Source of the DNA: Azoarcus sp. L1K30
GTDB taxonomy: Bacteria; Pseudomonadota; Gammaproteobacteria; Burkholderiales; Rhodocyclaceae
Direction: 5' to 3'
Length of the DNA stretch: 64,000 bases
NCBI RefSeq assembly: GCF_018122735.1
Contig: NZ_JAGRRD010000001.1
Coordinates: 1,141,622 to 1,205,621 of the forward strand
The stretch's first letter is position 1, and each line of letters starts with the position of its first letter. Under the pieces are notes generated by a model. That model saw nothing but the letters and a program-made list of their open reading frames with translations, was not told the origin of the DNA and made no database searches. Of this stretch, positions 27,970-36,383 are shown one piece after another. Both the position numbers and the translations under genes were made by a program.

Positions 27970-30423
27970 TCAGCGCTTGAGCACCCCATTGCCTGCGGTC
28001 ATCAGATCGACCAGGGCAGCATACGCCAGAGGCCTGCTAAACAGATAGCCTTGCCCTCCCTCACAACCGAGCTTCCGCAACTCGAGCGCCTGTTCGCGCC
28101 TTTCAATGCCCTCGACGATGATCTGCAGGCGTAGCGAACGCGCGAGCCCGACGATTGCCCTCACGATCTCAATCCCTTCCGGATTTTCGGGGAGATGAGA
28201 GATGAAGGAGCGATCGATCTTGATGCGATCGATCGGGAGATTGCACAGCACACTGAGCGACGAGTACCCGGTACCGAAATCGTCGATGCTGACCGAAATC
28301 CCAAGATTCTTGAGATTGTTGAGAACCTCGCGGCTTCGCTCGATGACCTGCAGTGTGCTTTCGGTAATTTCCAGTTCCAGCCACGCTGAGGGAAAGCCGG
28401 TGCGCGTCAGGGTATCGCATACCGACTGGACGAAGTCGTCGCGCATGAACTCACGAACCGATACGTTGACTGCGAGCCGCAGTTGCCGACCGCACCTGTC
28501 CTTCAAGCCGAGGATGTCCGAGCAAGCGCGTTCGAGCACCCAACTGCCCAGGCTATCGATGATGCCACTCTCCTCGGCAACGGGGATGAACCTTGCCGGC
28601 TCGATCATCCCGTGTTCGGGATGCAACCAACGCACCAGCGCCTCGACCCCGACAATGTGTCCGCTTCCCAGTTCGATCTGAGGCTGATAGTGGAGCAGAA
28701 GATGATCCTCTTCGATCGCGCGCCGCAGCCCCTGCTCCATGGCGAGTCTTTCATTACTGCGTGCGGCCATCTCCGGAGAATAGAATTGATACCGGTTGCG
28801 GCCGGCCGCCTTCGCGGAGTACATGGCAATATCGGCAGCACGCATCAGTTCCAGGCGGTCGACACCGTTATCGGGATAGATTGCGATACCGATGCTTCCC
28901 GACACGGTGATTGCGTCATTTCCCAAGGTCAACGGCGCGCCGACCGTCTGCAGGATCTTCTGCGCGAGATCGGCGGCATACTCGGGACTTGAACCACCGG
29001 CGAGCACGACGAACTCGTCGCCGCCGAGTCGCGCCACGGTATCCGCGCCGCGCAGCGCGCTGCGCAACCGGGCTGCCACGACTCGCAGCAATTCGTCCCC
29101 CAGTGAATGGCCAAGGGTGTCATTGACGACCTTGAAGTTATCAAGATCCAGAAACAGCAACAGGCACACTTGCTGCTCGCGGTGTGCCACCTCGATGGCC
29201 TGCTCGAGCCGGTCGTCGAAAAGCAGGCGGTTGGGCAGGCCGGTCAGCGGATCATGATGCGCCAGATGATGGAGTTTCGCTTCGGCGACATGCATTTCGC
29301 TGACATCGGAAAAGGCGATGACATAGTTGCTGACACGACCTGCGGCATTTCTGATCACACTCATGCTCTGCCATGCCGGGAAACGATCACCATTGCGCCG
29401 ATGGCATACCACCTCGCCTTGCCAGTAACTCTCGTCGCCTGCATCGAGTGCGTCGAAGAAGCCGGCGCCACGCTGTCCGAAGCGGCGCACCCGCAGCAGA
29501 AGGTCGGCCTCGAAACCGCGCGCCTCATCCTCACGAAAACCGGTAATGCGGGTAAAGGCCGGATTCACCGCAACGATGCAGCGTTGCGCGTTGGCAATGA
29601 GAATGGCCTCAGCCGCAGTATGAAACACAACACTCGACTGGCGCAGTCTGTCCTCGGTGCGATGGCGCTCGCTAACGTCCTGCAGGACACCGACCACCCG
29701 TCGCACGCCCTTGGCGCCGGCATGCGCTTTCACATTGGCCTCGACGAAATGTGGTCCACCATTGTTCTGCGCGGTGCGAAACTCGATACGCGCGGCCTCG
29801 CCGCCTTCAAGCGCGTGATTCAGTTGCGCAACGACTCGGTCGCGGTCGTCCTCATGTACACGGGCCAGAAAAACGTTCTCCCACGACTCATCGATCGGCA
29901 TCACTCGGTCGCCGAACATGGCCCTGAGATGACCATCACCAACCATGCGATCCGTTTGCGGGAACCATTCGAAAACCCCGAGCAGAGCCGCATCCATCGC
30001 GAGCTTGAGACGCAACTCGCTTTTTTCCACAGAAACTTCGACTTCCCGCCGCGCCAACGCCATCTGGATCGAAGCGTGCAGCTCGCGGATGTCCCAAGGC
30101 TTCACGAGATAGCCAAACGGACGGCTGTCGAGCGCCCTACGCAGCGTGTCCTCCTCCGCAAAAGCCGTCAGATAGATGACGGGGATCTGGTGCACCGCCT
30201 GGATCTCCGTGGCGGCCTGCACCCCATCCATAACCCCCTCGAGGTGAATATCCATCAGTACCAGGTCGGGCGCGACCTCGGCCACGCAACTCAATGCCTT
30301 CTCGCCACTACCGACCATTGCGCCCACTTGATATCCAAGGGACTGGAGCTGATTCTTCAGATCGAAGGCAACCACGCGTTCGTCCTCCACCAGCATGAGC
30401 TTGACCGGCTTGATTTCGTTCAT
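27970..30423 (-). CDS. Response regulator with PAS-PAS-GGDEF-EAL domains
   Basis: 817-residue cyclic-di-GMP regulator. The receiver domain (about 6-120) has phospho-acceptor Asp58 in LMDIH and Lys108 (YLVKPW). Two PAS domains follow (about 135-255 and 262-380). The diguanylate cyclase domain (about 388-548) has an intact GGDEF at 467-471 and an RxxD inhibitory site (R458-D461). The EAL domain (about 565-810) keeps EALVRW, NVSVREF, DDFGTGYSS and EGIE, so phosphodiesterase residues also look intact. It overlaps the upstream kinase gene by four bases (ATGA), so the two proteins form a matched pair. Net output (synthesis or breakdown) cannot be told from sequence. Confidence 0.93.
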   Translation of the reverse strand: MNEIKPVKLMLVEDERVVAFDLKNQLQSLGYQVGAMVGSGEKALSCVAEVAPDLVLMDIHLEGVMDGVQAATEIQAVHQIPVIYLTAFAEEDTLRRALDSRPFGYLVKPWDIRELHASIQMALARREVEVSVEKSELRLKLAMDAALLGVFEWFPQTDRMVGDGHLRAMFGDRVMPIDESWENVFLARVHEDDRDRVVAQLNHALEGGEAARIEFRTAQNNGGPHFVEANVKAHAGAKGVRRVVGVLQDVSERHRTEDRLRQSSVVFHTAAEAILIANAQRCIVAVNPAFTRITGFREDEARGFEADLLLRVRRFGQRGAGFFDALDAGDESYWQGEVVCHRRNGDRFPAWQSMSVIRNAAGRVSNYVIAFSDVSEMHVAEAKLHHLAHHDPLTGLPNRLLFDDRLEQAIEVAHREQQVCLLLFLDLDNFKVVNDTLGHSLGDELLRVVAARLRSALRGADTVARLGGDEFVVLAGGSSPEYAADLAQKILQTVGAPLTLGNDAITVSGSIGIAIYPDNGVDRLELMRAADIAMYSAKAAGRNRYQFYSPEMAARSNERLAMEQGLRRAIEEDHLLLHYQPQIELGSGHIVGVEALVRWLHPEHGMIEPARFIPVAEESGIIDSLGSWVLERACSDILGLKDRCGRQLRLAVNVSVREFMRDDFVQSVCDTLTRTGFPSAWLELEITESTLQVIERSREVLNNLKNLGISVSIDDFGTGYSSLSVLCNLPIDRIKIDRSFISHLPENPEGIEIVRAIVGLARSLRLQIIVEGIERREQALELRKLGCEGGQGYLFSRPLAYAALVDLMTAGNGVLKR

Positions 30424-31478
30424 GATGCTCTCCTGGACGACGGCATACTGGGAAACCTGAGGGCAAAGCGCGCACCCGGACCACTTCCGAGCGAAAAGTC
30501 GCCACCGAGCTGCTCTGCCAGCAGGGGCACGAGTTGCAAACCCAGCGACTTCACGTTTTCCAGGTCAAAACCTGCGGGCAATCCCACCCCATCGTCAGCG
30601 ACGACTAGCTCAAGCGCGTCGGCGACTGCATGCAACTCAATACGGACCTCTCCCGAGCGCCCCCCCACAAATGCATGCTTGAATGCATTTGTCACCAGCT
30701 CGGTCACGATCAGCCCGCAAGGCACAGCACGCTCGAGATCGAGAGAAAGCGGCCCTGTCGGCATCACTGTACGCAAGGAAATGCGCACGCTGTCCTCGCG
30801 ATAGCTTCCCAGCAGCAACTGCGCGAGTCGATCCAGATATTCTCCCAGATCAATTCGTGAGTAGTCCTTCCCCTCATAGAGCAACTGATGCGTCAAGGCC
30901 ATTGCGCGCAGTCGATTCTGGCTCTCGGCCAGAACCGACTTCAAGCGCGCGTCGGAGGTGTGCGAAGCCTGAAGGTTGAGCAGGCTGGAGACCACCTGAA
31001 GGTTGTTCTTGACGCGATGGTGTACCTCGTTGAGCAAGGCCGTCTTCTCGTTGAGCGCGCGCTCGAGCTTTTGCTGCGCTCGGTGACGCTCGGTGATGTC
31101 GACGATGGAGGCAAGCACCATCACGCCATCGTCGGTCTCGATCGGATTGAGCCCGATCTCCACCGGGAACTCACTTCCGTCTCGGTGTCGTGCATACAGA
31201 TCGCGCCCGCTTCCCATCGGTCTTGGATGAGGATCGGCGAAGAACCCCTCCCGGTAGGCAGGGTGGTGGGTCGAAAGGTGTCCAGGAATGAGCTTTTCAA
31301 CGGACTGTCCGAGCAACTCCTGGCGCGGATAGCCAAATACCCGTTCCGCCTGCGCATTGATCAACACGATACGCCCCTTGCGGTCGACCATCACCATTGC
31401 AGTCGGAGCCCACTCGACAACCCGTCTGAACGAGCCCTCACCGGTCGGCGGCATGCTTGCTGGCAATGCATCGTTCAT
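30420..31478 (-). CDS. PAS-domain sensor histidine kinase, HisKA_2 type
   Basis: 352-residue soluble kinase. The N-terminal PAS domain (about 15-130) reads VVEWAPTAMVMVDRKGRIVL. The HisKA_2 phospho-acceptor box is LLNEVHHRVKNNLQVVSSL with His153. The ATP-binding domain has VTELVTNAFKHAF (N box), VVADDGVGLP (G1) and SLGLQLVPLLAEQL. Kinases of this class often pair with AmiR/ANTAR-like receivers such as the one encoded downstream (LMLVEDERVVAFDLKNQL). No membrane segment is seen, so the signal is probably cytoplasmic. Confidence 0.92.
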   Translation of the reverse strand: MNDALPASMPPTGEGSFRRVVEWAPTAMVMVDRKGRIVLINAQAERVFGYPRQELLGQSVEKLIPGHLSTHHPAYREGFFADPHPRPMGSGRDLYARHRDGSEFPVEIGLNPIETDDGVMVLASIVDITERHRAQQKLERALNEKTALLNEVHHRVKNNLQVVSSLLNLQASHTSDARLKSVLAESQNRLRAMALTHQLLYEGKDYSRIDLGEYLDRLAQLLLGSYREDSVRISLRTVMPTGPLSLDLERAVPCGLIVTELVTNAFKHAFVGGRSGEVRIELHAVADALELVVADDGVGLPAGFDLENVKSLGLQLVPLLAEQLGGDFSLGSGPGARFALRFPSMPSSRRAS

Positions 31479-31641
31479 TATTCACCTCGAGTCCTGCCAA
31501 GTATCCCAAGTCTAGCCCATCCGCAATCGGCGCGTTGCACCGGAGTGTTTCGCCAATTGATTGGACGGGGGCAGACCTGCGTGGTTCCTCCCGCTGGAGA
31601 ACTCCCAGCACAGCCTAGGACAGGCTTTCAGTACCCCGAAC

Positions 31642-31830
31642 CTAGCGCTCTTGCGGGCCACCGCGCAATAGCACTGAGGCACCAACAGCCGCGACCAGCG
31701 CAGCCACCAGGAATCTGCTCGCCGTGGTTTGCGCACTGATAAACGCCTTGAACGGTTCATGCAGCTCGTCATCGCTCCGTTCCAGCGCAGGCTTGTGGCA
31801 CTGTGCACGCAACCTTTCATTCTTGGTCAT
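31642..31830 (-). CDS. Small hypothetical protein with one C-terminal membrane segment
   Basis: 62-residue frame starting MTKNERLRAQ, with a charged N-terminal half (ERSDDELHEPFKAF) and a hydrophobic C-terminal stretch ASRFLVAALVAAVGASVLL followed by basic residues. The pattern is that of a small tail-anchored inner-membrane protein. A weak purine-rich site (GGCGGAAC) precedes the ATG. No family is recognised, and the call rests on composition only. Confidence 0.4.
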   Translation of the reverse strand: MTKNERLRAQCHKPALERSDDELHEPFKAFISAQTTASRFLVAALVAAVGASVLLRGGPQER

Positions 31831-32140
31831 TGGTCAGTTCCGCCTTCAAGCGTCCGGCGCCGCCACGCAGCGGCGGACGACAGGATTCATTGACGGGAAT
31901 TGCGAGGCATCATGCTCGCTTCCCAAGCAAGTCGAAGACTCGACTATCCTCCGACAATGCTCGATCGCCTCAGAGAACACTGACTGGCCGTGGGCCTGAG
32001 CCTGATCGGATCCGGATCGCTGCGCGCGGCACGACTGCTCGACCGGTGCGAGCTGAAATTGCGGCCGATGATCTCCGCGCTGCGCCGTTGGCTAAACAAA
32101 TGGCTCGGCTGAATGCGATCCGGCTCGCCTTGGGCAGCAT
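31831..32140. other. Intergenic stretch before the carboxypeptidase 3' end
   Basis: No confident gene. A plus-strand reading from about 31990 to 32112 ends RRWLNKWLG-stop and could be a short peptide, but it has no RBS or recognisable relation. No strong terminator was seen. Confidence 0.35.
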
Positions 32141-33637
32141 TCAATGCCCACCCCATCCCAGATAGCGTGCGCCGAGGTGTGCCTTGAGGTGGGACGGATC
32201 GAGTTCGTTCCCACTCACCCGACGCACCAGCTCGAGGGTTTCCCACCTGCTCGCCTGCGACCAGATCTGTGCTTGCAGCCAGTCAAAAATCGGCTTCAGC
32301 CTGCCGTTGGCAATGCACTCTTCGGGGCCCTCGAGGTCGCGGCGCAGGCTGACGAACCACTGCGCCGCGTACATTGCGCCCAGTGCATAGCTGGGAAAAT
32401 AGCCGAATGCGCCCTTGGCCCAGTGGATATCCTGCATGCAGCCATCGCGAAAATCCCCTCGGGTATCGACCCCTAGCAGGCGCATCATCTTCTCGTCCCA
32501 CAGCGCCGGAATGTCCCCGGCCTCGATCTCGCCGCCGATCAGGTCGCGCTCGATCTCATAGCGGAGGATGATGTGCGCCGGATAGCTCAGTTCGTCGGCC
32601 GCCACACGAATGGGCCCGGGTGCGACGCGCGTCATCAGCCGGTACAGGTTGTCGACATCGAAGCCGGCCCTGTCACCGAAATGGGCGCCGAGCATGGGCG
32701 CCAGCACACCGGCAAACGCCCGGCTACGCCCGATCTGCATTTCGACGAACAGGCTTTGGCTTTCGTGGATGGCAAACGAGCGCGGGCGACCGAGCGGCTG
32801 CTCCAGCCACTCCCTGGGCAGCCCCTGAGCGTAACGTCCGTGCCCGCACTCGTGGAGTGTGCCATTGAGCGCTTGGAGAAAATCATCCTCGCGATAGCGG
32901 ACCGTGATTCGCACATCCTCGGGCACGCCACCCGTGAAGGGATGCGCACTTTCGTCCAGCCGGCCCGCATTGAAATCGAAACCCAGCGTGCCAGCCAGCG
33001 CCCTGCACAGTTCGCGCTGAGCGGCGAGCGGAAATGGGCCGGCGGGCGCAATCGCCGGCGCCCGCTCCTGCATCGCCATTGCCGCCGTGACCATGTCAGG
33101 CAGCCAGCCCTGCAGCCCGTCGAACATCCGATCGAGCACGTCCATCCGCATCCCGGGCTCGTAGCGTTCGATCAATGCATCGTAGGGCGCAAGCCCGGTG
33201 CGATCGGAAAGCCGGAGCGCTTCCTCGCGCGCAAGGCGAAGCACTTCGCCGAAGTTCTCCATGAAGCCCGGCCAGTCATTGGCCGGGCGCTGATCACGCC
33301 AGGCGTGCTCGCATTGAGCCGTCGCCTGAGCACTCGCCGCAATGAGACTCTCGGGCAGCGCACTGGCCTCGAGCCAGTCACGCCGGATTTCGCGCAGATT
33401 CGCCCGCTGCAATGCATCCAGCGGCTCGTCCTCCGCCTGGCTGATCAAGCCGGCCAGTCGGGGCTGACGGCGCAAACCGTGGATCAGGCGACGAAATTCG
33501 GCCTCCGCAGCAGTTCGCGCCCTGCTGCCCCCGGGCGGCATCATTGCACTGCGATCCCACGCCAGGATCGACTCGACATGGCCCAGCCGGTATAGCTGCG
33601 CGTAAATCGACTGCAGTTCCGAATAGGCTGAGAACAT
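32141..33637 (-). CDS. Carboxypeptidase Taq family (M32) metallopeptidase
   Basis: About 498-residue zinc carboxypeptidase that removes C-terminal residues from peptides, in the cytoplasm. The HExxH zinc site is HECGH (about residues 262-266), with the downstream Glu in IHESQSLFVE and the M32 motifs DVRITVRYREDDF, RYEIERDLIGGEI and QDIHWAKGAFGYFPSYALGA. The start at 33637 (MFSAYSEL) is preferred because AAGGAG lies 11 bases upstream; the ATG at 33646 leaves only two bases. It stands alone between two unrelated genes. Confidence 0.93.
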   Translation of the reverse strand: MFSAYSELQSIYAQLYRLGHVESILAWDRSAMMPPGGSRARTAAEAEFRRLIHGLRRQPRLAGLISQAEDEPLDALQRANLREIRRDWLEASALPESLIAASAQATAQCEHAWRDQRPANDWPGFMENFGEVLRLAREEALRLSDRTGLAPYDALIERYEPGMRMDVLDRMFDGLQGWLPDMVTAAMAMQERAPAIAPAGPFPLAAQRELCRALAGTLGFDFNAGRLDESAHPFTGGVPEDVRITVRYREDDFLQALNGTLHECGHGRYAQGLPREWLEQPLGRPRSFAIHESQSLFVEMQIGRSRAFAGVLAPMLGAHFGDRAGFDVDNLYRLMTRVAPGPIRVAADELSYPAHIILRYEIERDLIGGEIEAGDIPALWDEKMMRLLGVDTRGDFRDGCMQDIHWAKGAFGYFPSYALGAMYAAQWFVSLRRDLEGPEECIANGRLKPIFDWLQAQIWSQASRWETLELVRRVSGNELDPSHLKAHLGARYLGWGGH

Positions 33638-33719
33638 GGGAAGCATTACTCCTTCTTGATTTCACGTCGGACCACCCGGCGGTGGGTTGCCGAACCGGAA
33701 ACGCATTGCGCGGCCGGCG

Positions 33720-34751
33720 TTACCGGGTAAGCGTCACCAGCACGGCAATTGCGTAAATGAGCAGCACCAGAAAACTCTCGAAGCCGATGTTGGCAATACC
33801 GCGCTTTTCCCGCCTTACCAAACCCATCAGCAGCACACCAGTCTGCAGCAAGCCGACACTGACGAGGAAGGCCTGGTGCAGACTGACGGCGTGCAGGATC
33901 GAGCCACTGCGGTAGGCGACGTCCGACACGGCTACGAACAGCGTGTCGAACACGTTGCCGCCGATGATGTCACCGACCGCGAGCGTGAGCGCGCCCTGTT
34001 TCACTGCGGCGATCGCCGTCACCAGTTCGGGCAACGAGGTCGCAACCGCAGTGAACACGCCGCCAAGTGCCGACTCCGAGAGCCCGGTTTGCCTGGCCAG
34101 CGCCATGCCGCTGCGCGCAAGAAGCCACCCGGCAACCCCGACCAGGGCTGCGAGCACCCCGAATTCGATCCACAGGCGGGAAAAGCCCCTGAATTGCCGC
34201 GTACCCTGCGGCGCTTCGCTTCGTGTCTCCACCGTCTGACGCGGCAACCACATCGGCTTCGAGTACGCATGGGATACGAGCTGCAAACCGCCGACGTAAG
34301 CCAAAGGCAGCATGAGCGACACCGGATGCACGTCCAGAACCGTCATGTCCGGCCCGGTCATTCCGATCAGGATCAGCGCCAACATGCAGACCAGCATGGC
34401 CCCCTGCATGATGTTTGCCGCCGAGGCGGCCGCATGCTCGAGGTTGGCGCGCGGGTAGGCGATATCGGCAATCGCCAGAAAGGCCGTTTGCGCGGCGATA
34501 CCACCGAGCGCATTGGCCACGGCGATGTCTGCAAAACCGTTCGAAGCCGCAGTGATCGAGGTCACCGATCCCGGCAGCGAGGTTGTCGCCCCGAGAAAGA
34601 CGGCCCCGGTCACCGCCTGCCCCAAACCGGTCCGTTCGGCAATCCGTCCGGCGACACTTGCCAACCGCCAGCCGCCAATGCCGATCAGTAGCGTGGTCAC
34701 GGCAAACAGGGCCACGTTGCCCCATAGCGGCATGTTGCTGGCGGCATTCAT
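33720..34751 (-). CDS. Sodium/calcium exchanger family (CaCA) membrane antiporter
   Basis: 343-residue inner-membrane protein with ten predicted helices in two inverted repeats. The alpha repeats read GAVFLGATTSLPGSVTSI (first half) and GGVFTAVATSLPELVTAI (second half), with downstream GGIAAQTAFLAIADI and GGNVFDTLFVAVSD. The second repeat keeps the ion-binding Glu (LPELVT); in the first the Glu is replaced by Gly (LPGSVT), so ion coupling may differ from that of classical YrbG. The likely function is Ca2+ or other cation/H+ or Na+ antiport. Confidence 0.87.
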   Translation of the reverse strand: MNAASNMPLWGNVALFAVTTLLIGIGGWRLASVAGRIAERTGLGQAVTGAVFLGATTSLPGSVTSITAASNGFADIAVANALGGIAAQTAFLAIADIAYPRANLEHAAASAANIMQGAMLVCMLALILIGMTGPDMTVLDVHPVSLMLPLAYVGGLQLVSHAYSKPMWLPRQTVETRSEAPQGTRQFRGFSRLWIEFGVLAALVGVAGWLLARSGMALARQTGLSESALGGVFTAVATSLPELVTAIAAVKQGALTLAVGDIIGGNVFDTLFVAVSDVAYRSGSILHAVSLHQAFLVSVGLLQTGVLLMGLVRREKRGIANIGFESFLVLLIYAIAVLVTLTR

Positions 34752-34827
34752 CCGCGGCCTGCGTTCTCGCGACGGCCCTCACGCCTGGGGAGCAGCGAGC
34801 CTGGCGCAAGAGCTCGCACCATCGCGC

Positions 34828-35316
34828 TCACTGTTTCGAGTCGTCGGCGTATTCCTGCTCGGCCTTCTCCCACCCGGTGCGCAAGGCCCGGTATGCCTTC
34901 GAGAACCCGGCCTTCGTGTGCTCCCACGCCGCGGCGCTGCTGTTCTTGAGCCCGCCGTACCACTCGGCCACTTCGACCCGCTCGCGCTGCAACGCGCGCA
35001 GCGATTGCCGGGCCTTCTCACGCGCGGCCGCATCCATACGGCCCCATTTTTTCTCGATTCTTGCCTGCATCGTTTCGATACGGCCATCGATCGAATCCAG
35101 CGCAGCCTTGGCCTTTGCCGCAGCCTCGTCGCGCTTGTCGACCGTGTAGTCCTTGATCGCATCTGCAGCGTCGATGACCTCGTGACGGACCTCTTTTGCG
35201 GTGGTCTGATCATTCGCCATCTTTCCTGAGTCATTCCCCGCCGCGAGTGCCAACGATGGAAATGCAAGCGCAACAGCGGTCGCAAGAACAGTCAGGCTTT
35301 TCATCTGATGATTCAT
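34828..35316 (-). CDS. Exported coiled-coil stress protein (sll1863-like)
   Basis: 162-residue protein with a signal peptide (MKSLTVLATAVALAFPSLALAAG), so it acts in the periplasm. The mature part is highly charged and helical (AKAKAALDSIDGRIETMQAR, EKKWGRMDAAAREK) and ends with aromatic-rich amphipathic repeats (AAWEHTKAGFSKAYRALRTG, WEKAEQEYADDS). The C-terminal pattern also occurs in the smaller gene upstream at 35390-35677, so the two appear to be related and probably co-transcribed. AAAAGGGGAAAAG precedes the start at 35316. The biochemical role is unknown; relatives are linked to stress responses. Confidence 0.75.
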   Translation of the reverse strand: MNHQMKSLTVLATAVALAFPSLALAAGNDSGKMANDQTTAKEVRHEVIDAADAIKDYTVDKRDEAAAKAKAALDSIDGRIETMQARIEKKWGRMDAAAREKARQSLRALQRERVEVAEWYGGLKNSSAAAWEHTKAGFSKAYRALRTGWEKAEQEYADDSKQ

Positions 35317-35389
35317 CTTTTCCCCCTTTTCGGTCGTCGGAAGTGAATGCCCGAACCGGACGTACCGGCGCGGACGCGTGATCGGCGCC

Positions 35390-35677
35390 CTACTTGAAGC
35401 GCGATCGAGCCGAATCGACCGCTTCGCCGACCGCGTCCCAAGCACGTTCCACCCCGGCCTTCATGTCTTGCCACGCGCCCTCGCCGGCGCTCTTCATTTC
35501 GTCCAGTTTCTGCCGCGCTTCGCTGCGCTTGTGGCGCAAGGCCTCGATCTGCTCCAGGTAGCCGGCACGCGCCTTGGCTTCGGCAACGTCTGCCTTTGCC
35601 GACAGCACGTCGATCTCGGCACTCCATTGATCCAGTTTTGCTTGCATGCGCTCAATGTATTCTTTCTTGTCGCTCAT
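35390..35677 (-). CDS. Small coiled-coil protein, sll1863 stress-response family
   Basis: 95-residue, almost entirely helical cytoplasmic protein (MSDKKEYIERMQAKLDQWSA). Heptad-like charged repeats (SAKADVAEAKARAGYLEQIE) are followed by AWQDMKAGVERAWDAVGEAV, which mirrors the tail of the exported protein downstream. Good RBS (AAGGAGACAGGA) before the ATG. The family is widespread in beta- and gammaproteobacteria and cyanobacteria, and its exact function is not established. Confidence 0.8.
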   Translation of the reverse strand: MSDKKEYIERMQAKLDQWSAEIDVLSAKADVAEAKARAGYLEQIEALRHKRSEARQKLDEMKSAGEGAWQDMKAGVERAWDAVGEAVDSARSRFK

Positions 35678-36383
35678 TCCTGTCTCCTTATTCCGTGAGT
35701 TTGCCGACGACGGAACCCGTCGTCGGTCAGGCAGCCGGATTCGCCGCGTACGTCATTTCACCGGATCCGACAGGGCATCGATCGAGTGACACAGACCCGC
35801 CCGATAACGCCGTCAGGCGCCACACGGTCGCGAACCCGCCGATGCATTTCAGTCCATGCGGTTCATGCACCGGCTTAAGGTTGAACCCTGCGCTAAGTGA
35901 GAGTTCAATCCGGTTCAAACTCATCTACCGACTTTCACCTGACATCCATCCATGCTCGTGCCATAGCCTGGCAGTAAGAACAAAGGGTGCATGCAGGCGC
36001 CTCCACCGCCGCAAATTCGAACGTGGCAGGCAGGCCGCGACGGCCCGATCCGGGCGGGCAGCCGCATTCGGCGCGGGTGACATCGGCATTGGACAGGCGC
36101 GATCGAATTGCATCGTGAAGCCCTTCAGGGGAACGGCGCGCGCCGAACGTCGTCACATTTTCCATGCGCCCGCCGCAGGGTGGCAGTCGATACGCTCGCC
36201 ATAAGAACGAAGCAGATCGCGACACGGATCGAGAGGCCGCACACGCGTTGGCGTGGCGGGCGGGCGGCATGATCGTGGCCCCGGTGCTGCACTGAGGACG
36301 GCAGCCGTCGCGCACCTGCATGTGCGGATGCAGCGCCCTGACCGGCACACGTTGAACTGCCGGATGGATAAAGGAGATTTGAG
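35678..36383. other. 706-base intergenic region without a supported gene
   Basis: Several overlapping short frames exist on both strands, none with a convincing start or composition. It probably carries the promoter for the stress-protein pair (minus) and the leader of the sorbosone-dehydrogenase-like gene (plus). An AT-richer patch with the repeated words GGTTGAACC and GGTTCAAAC lies near 35878-35921. AAAGGAG at the right edge is the RBS of the next gene. Confidence 0.4.
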
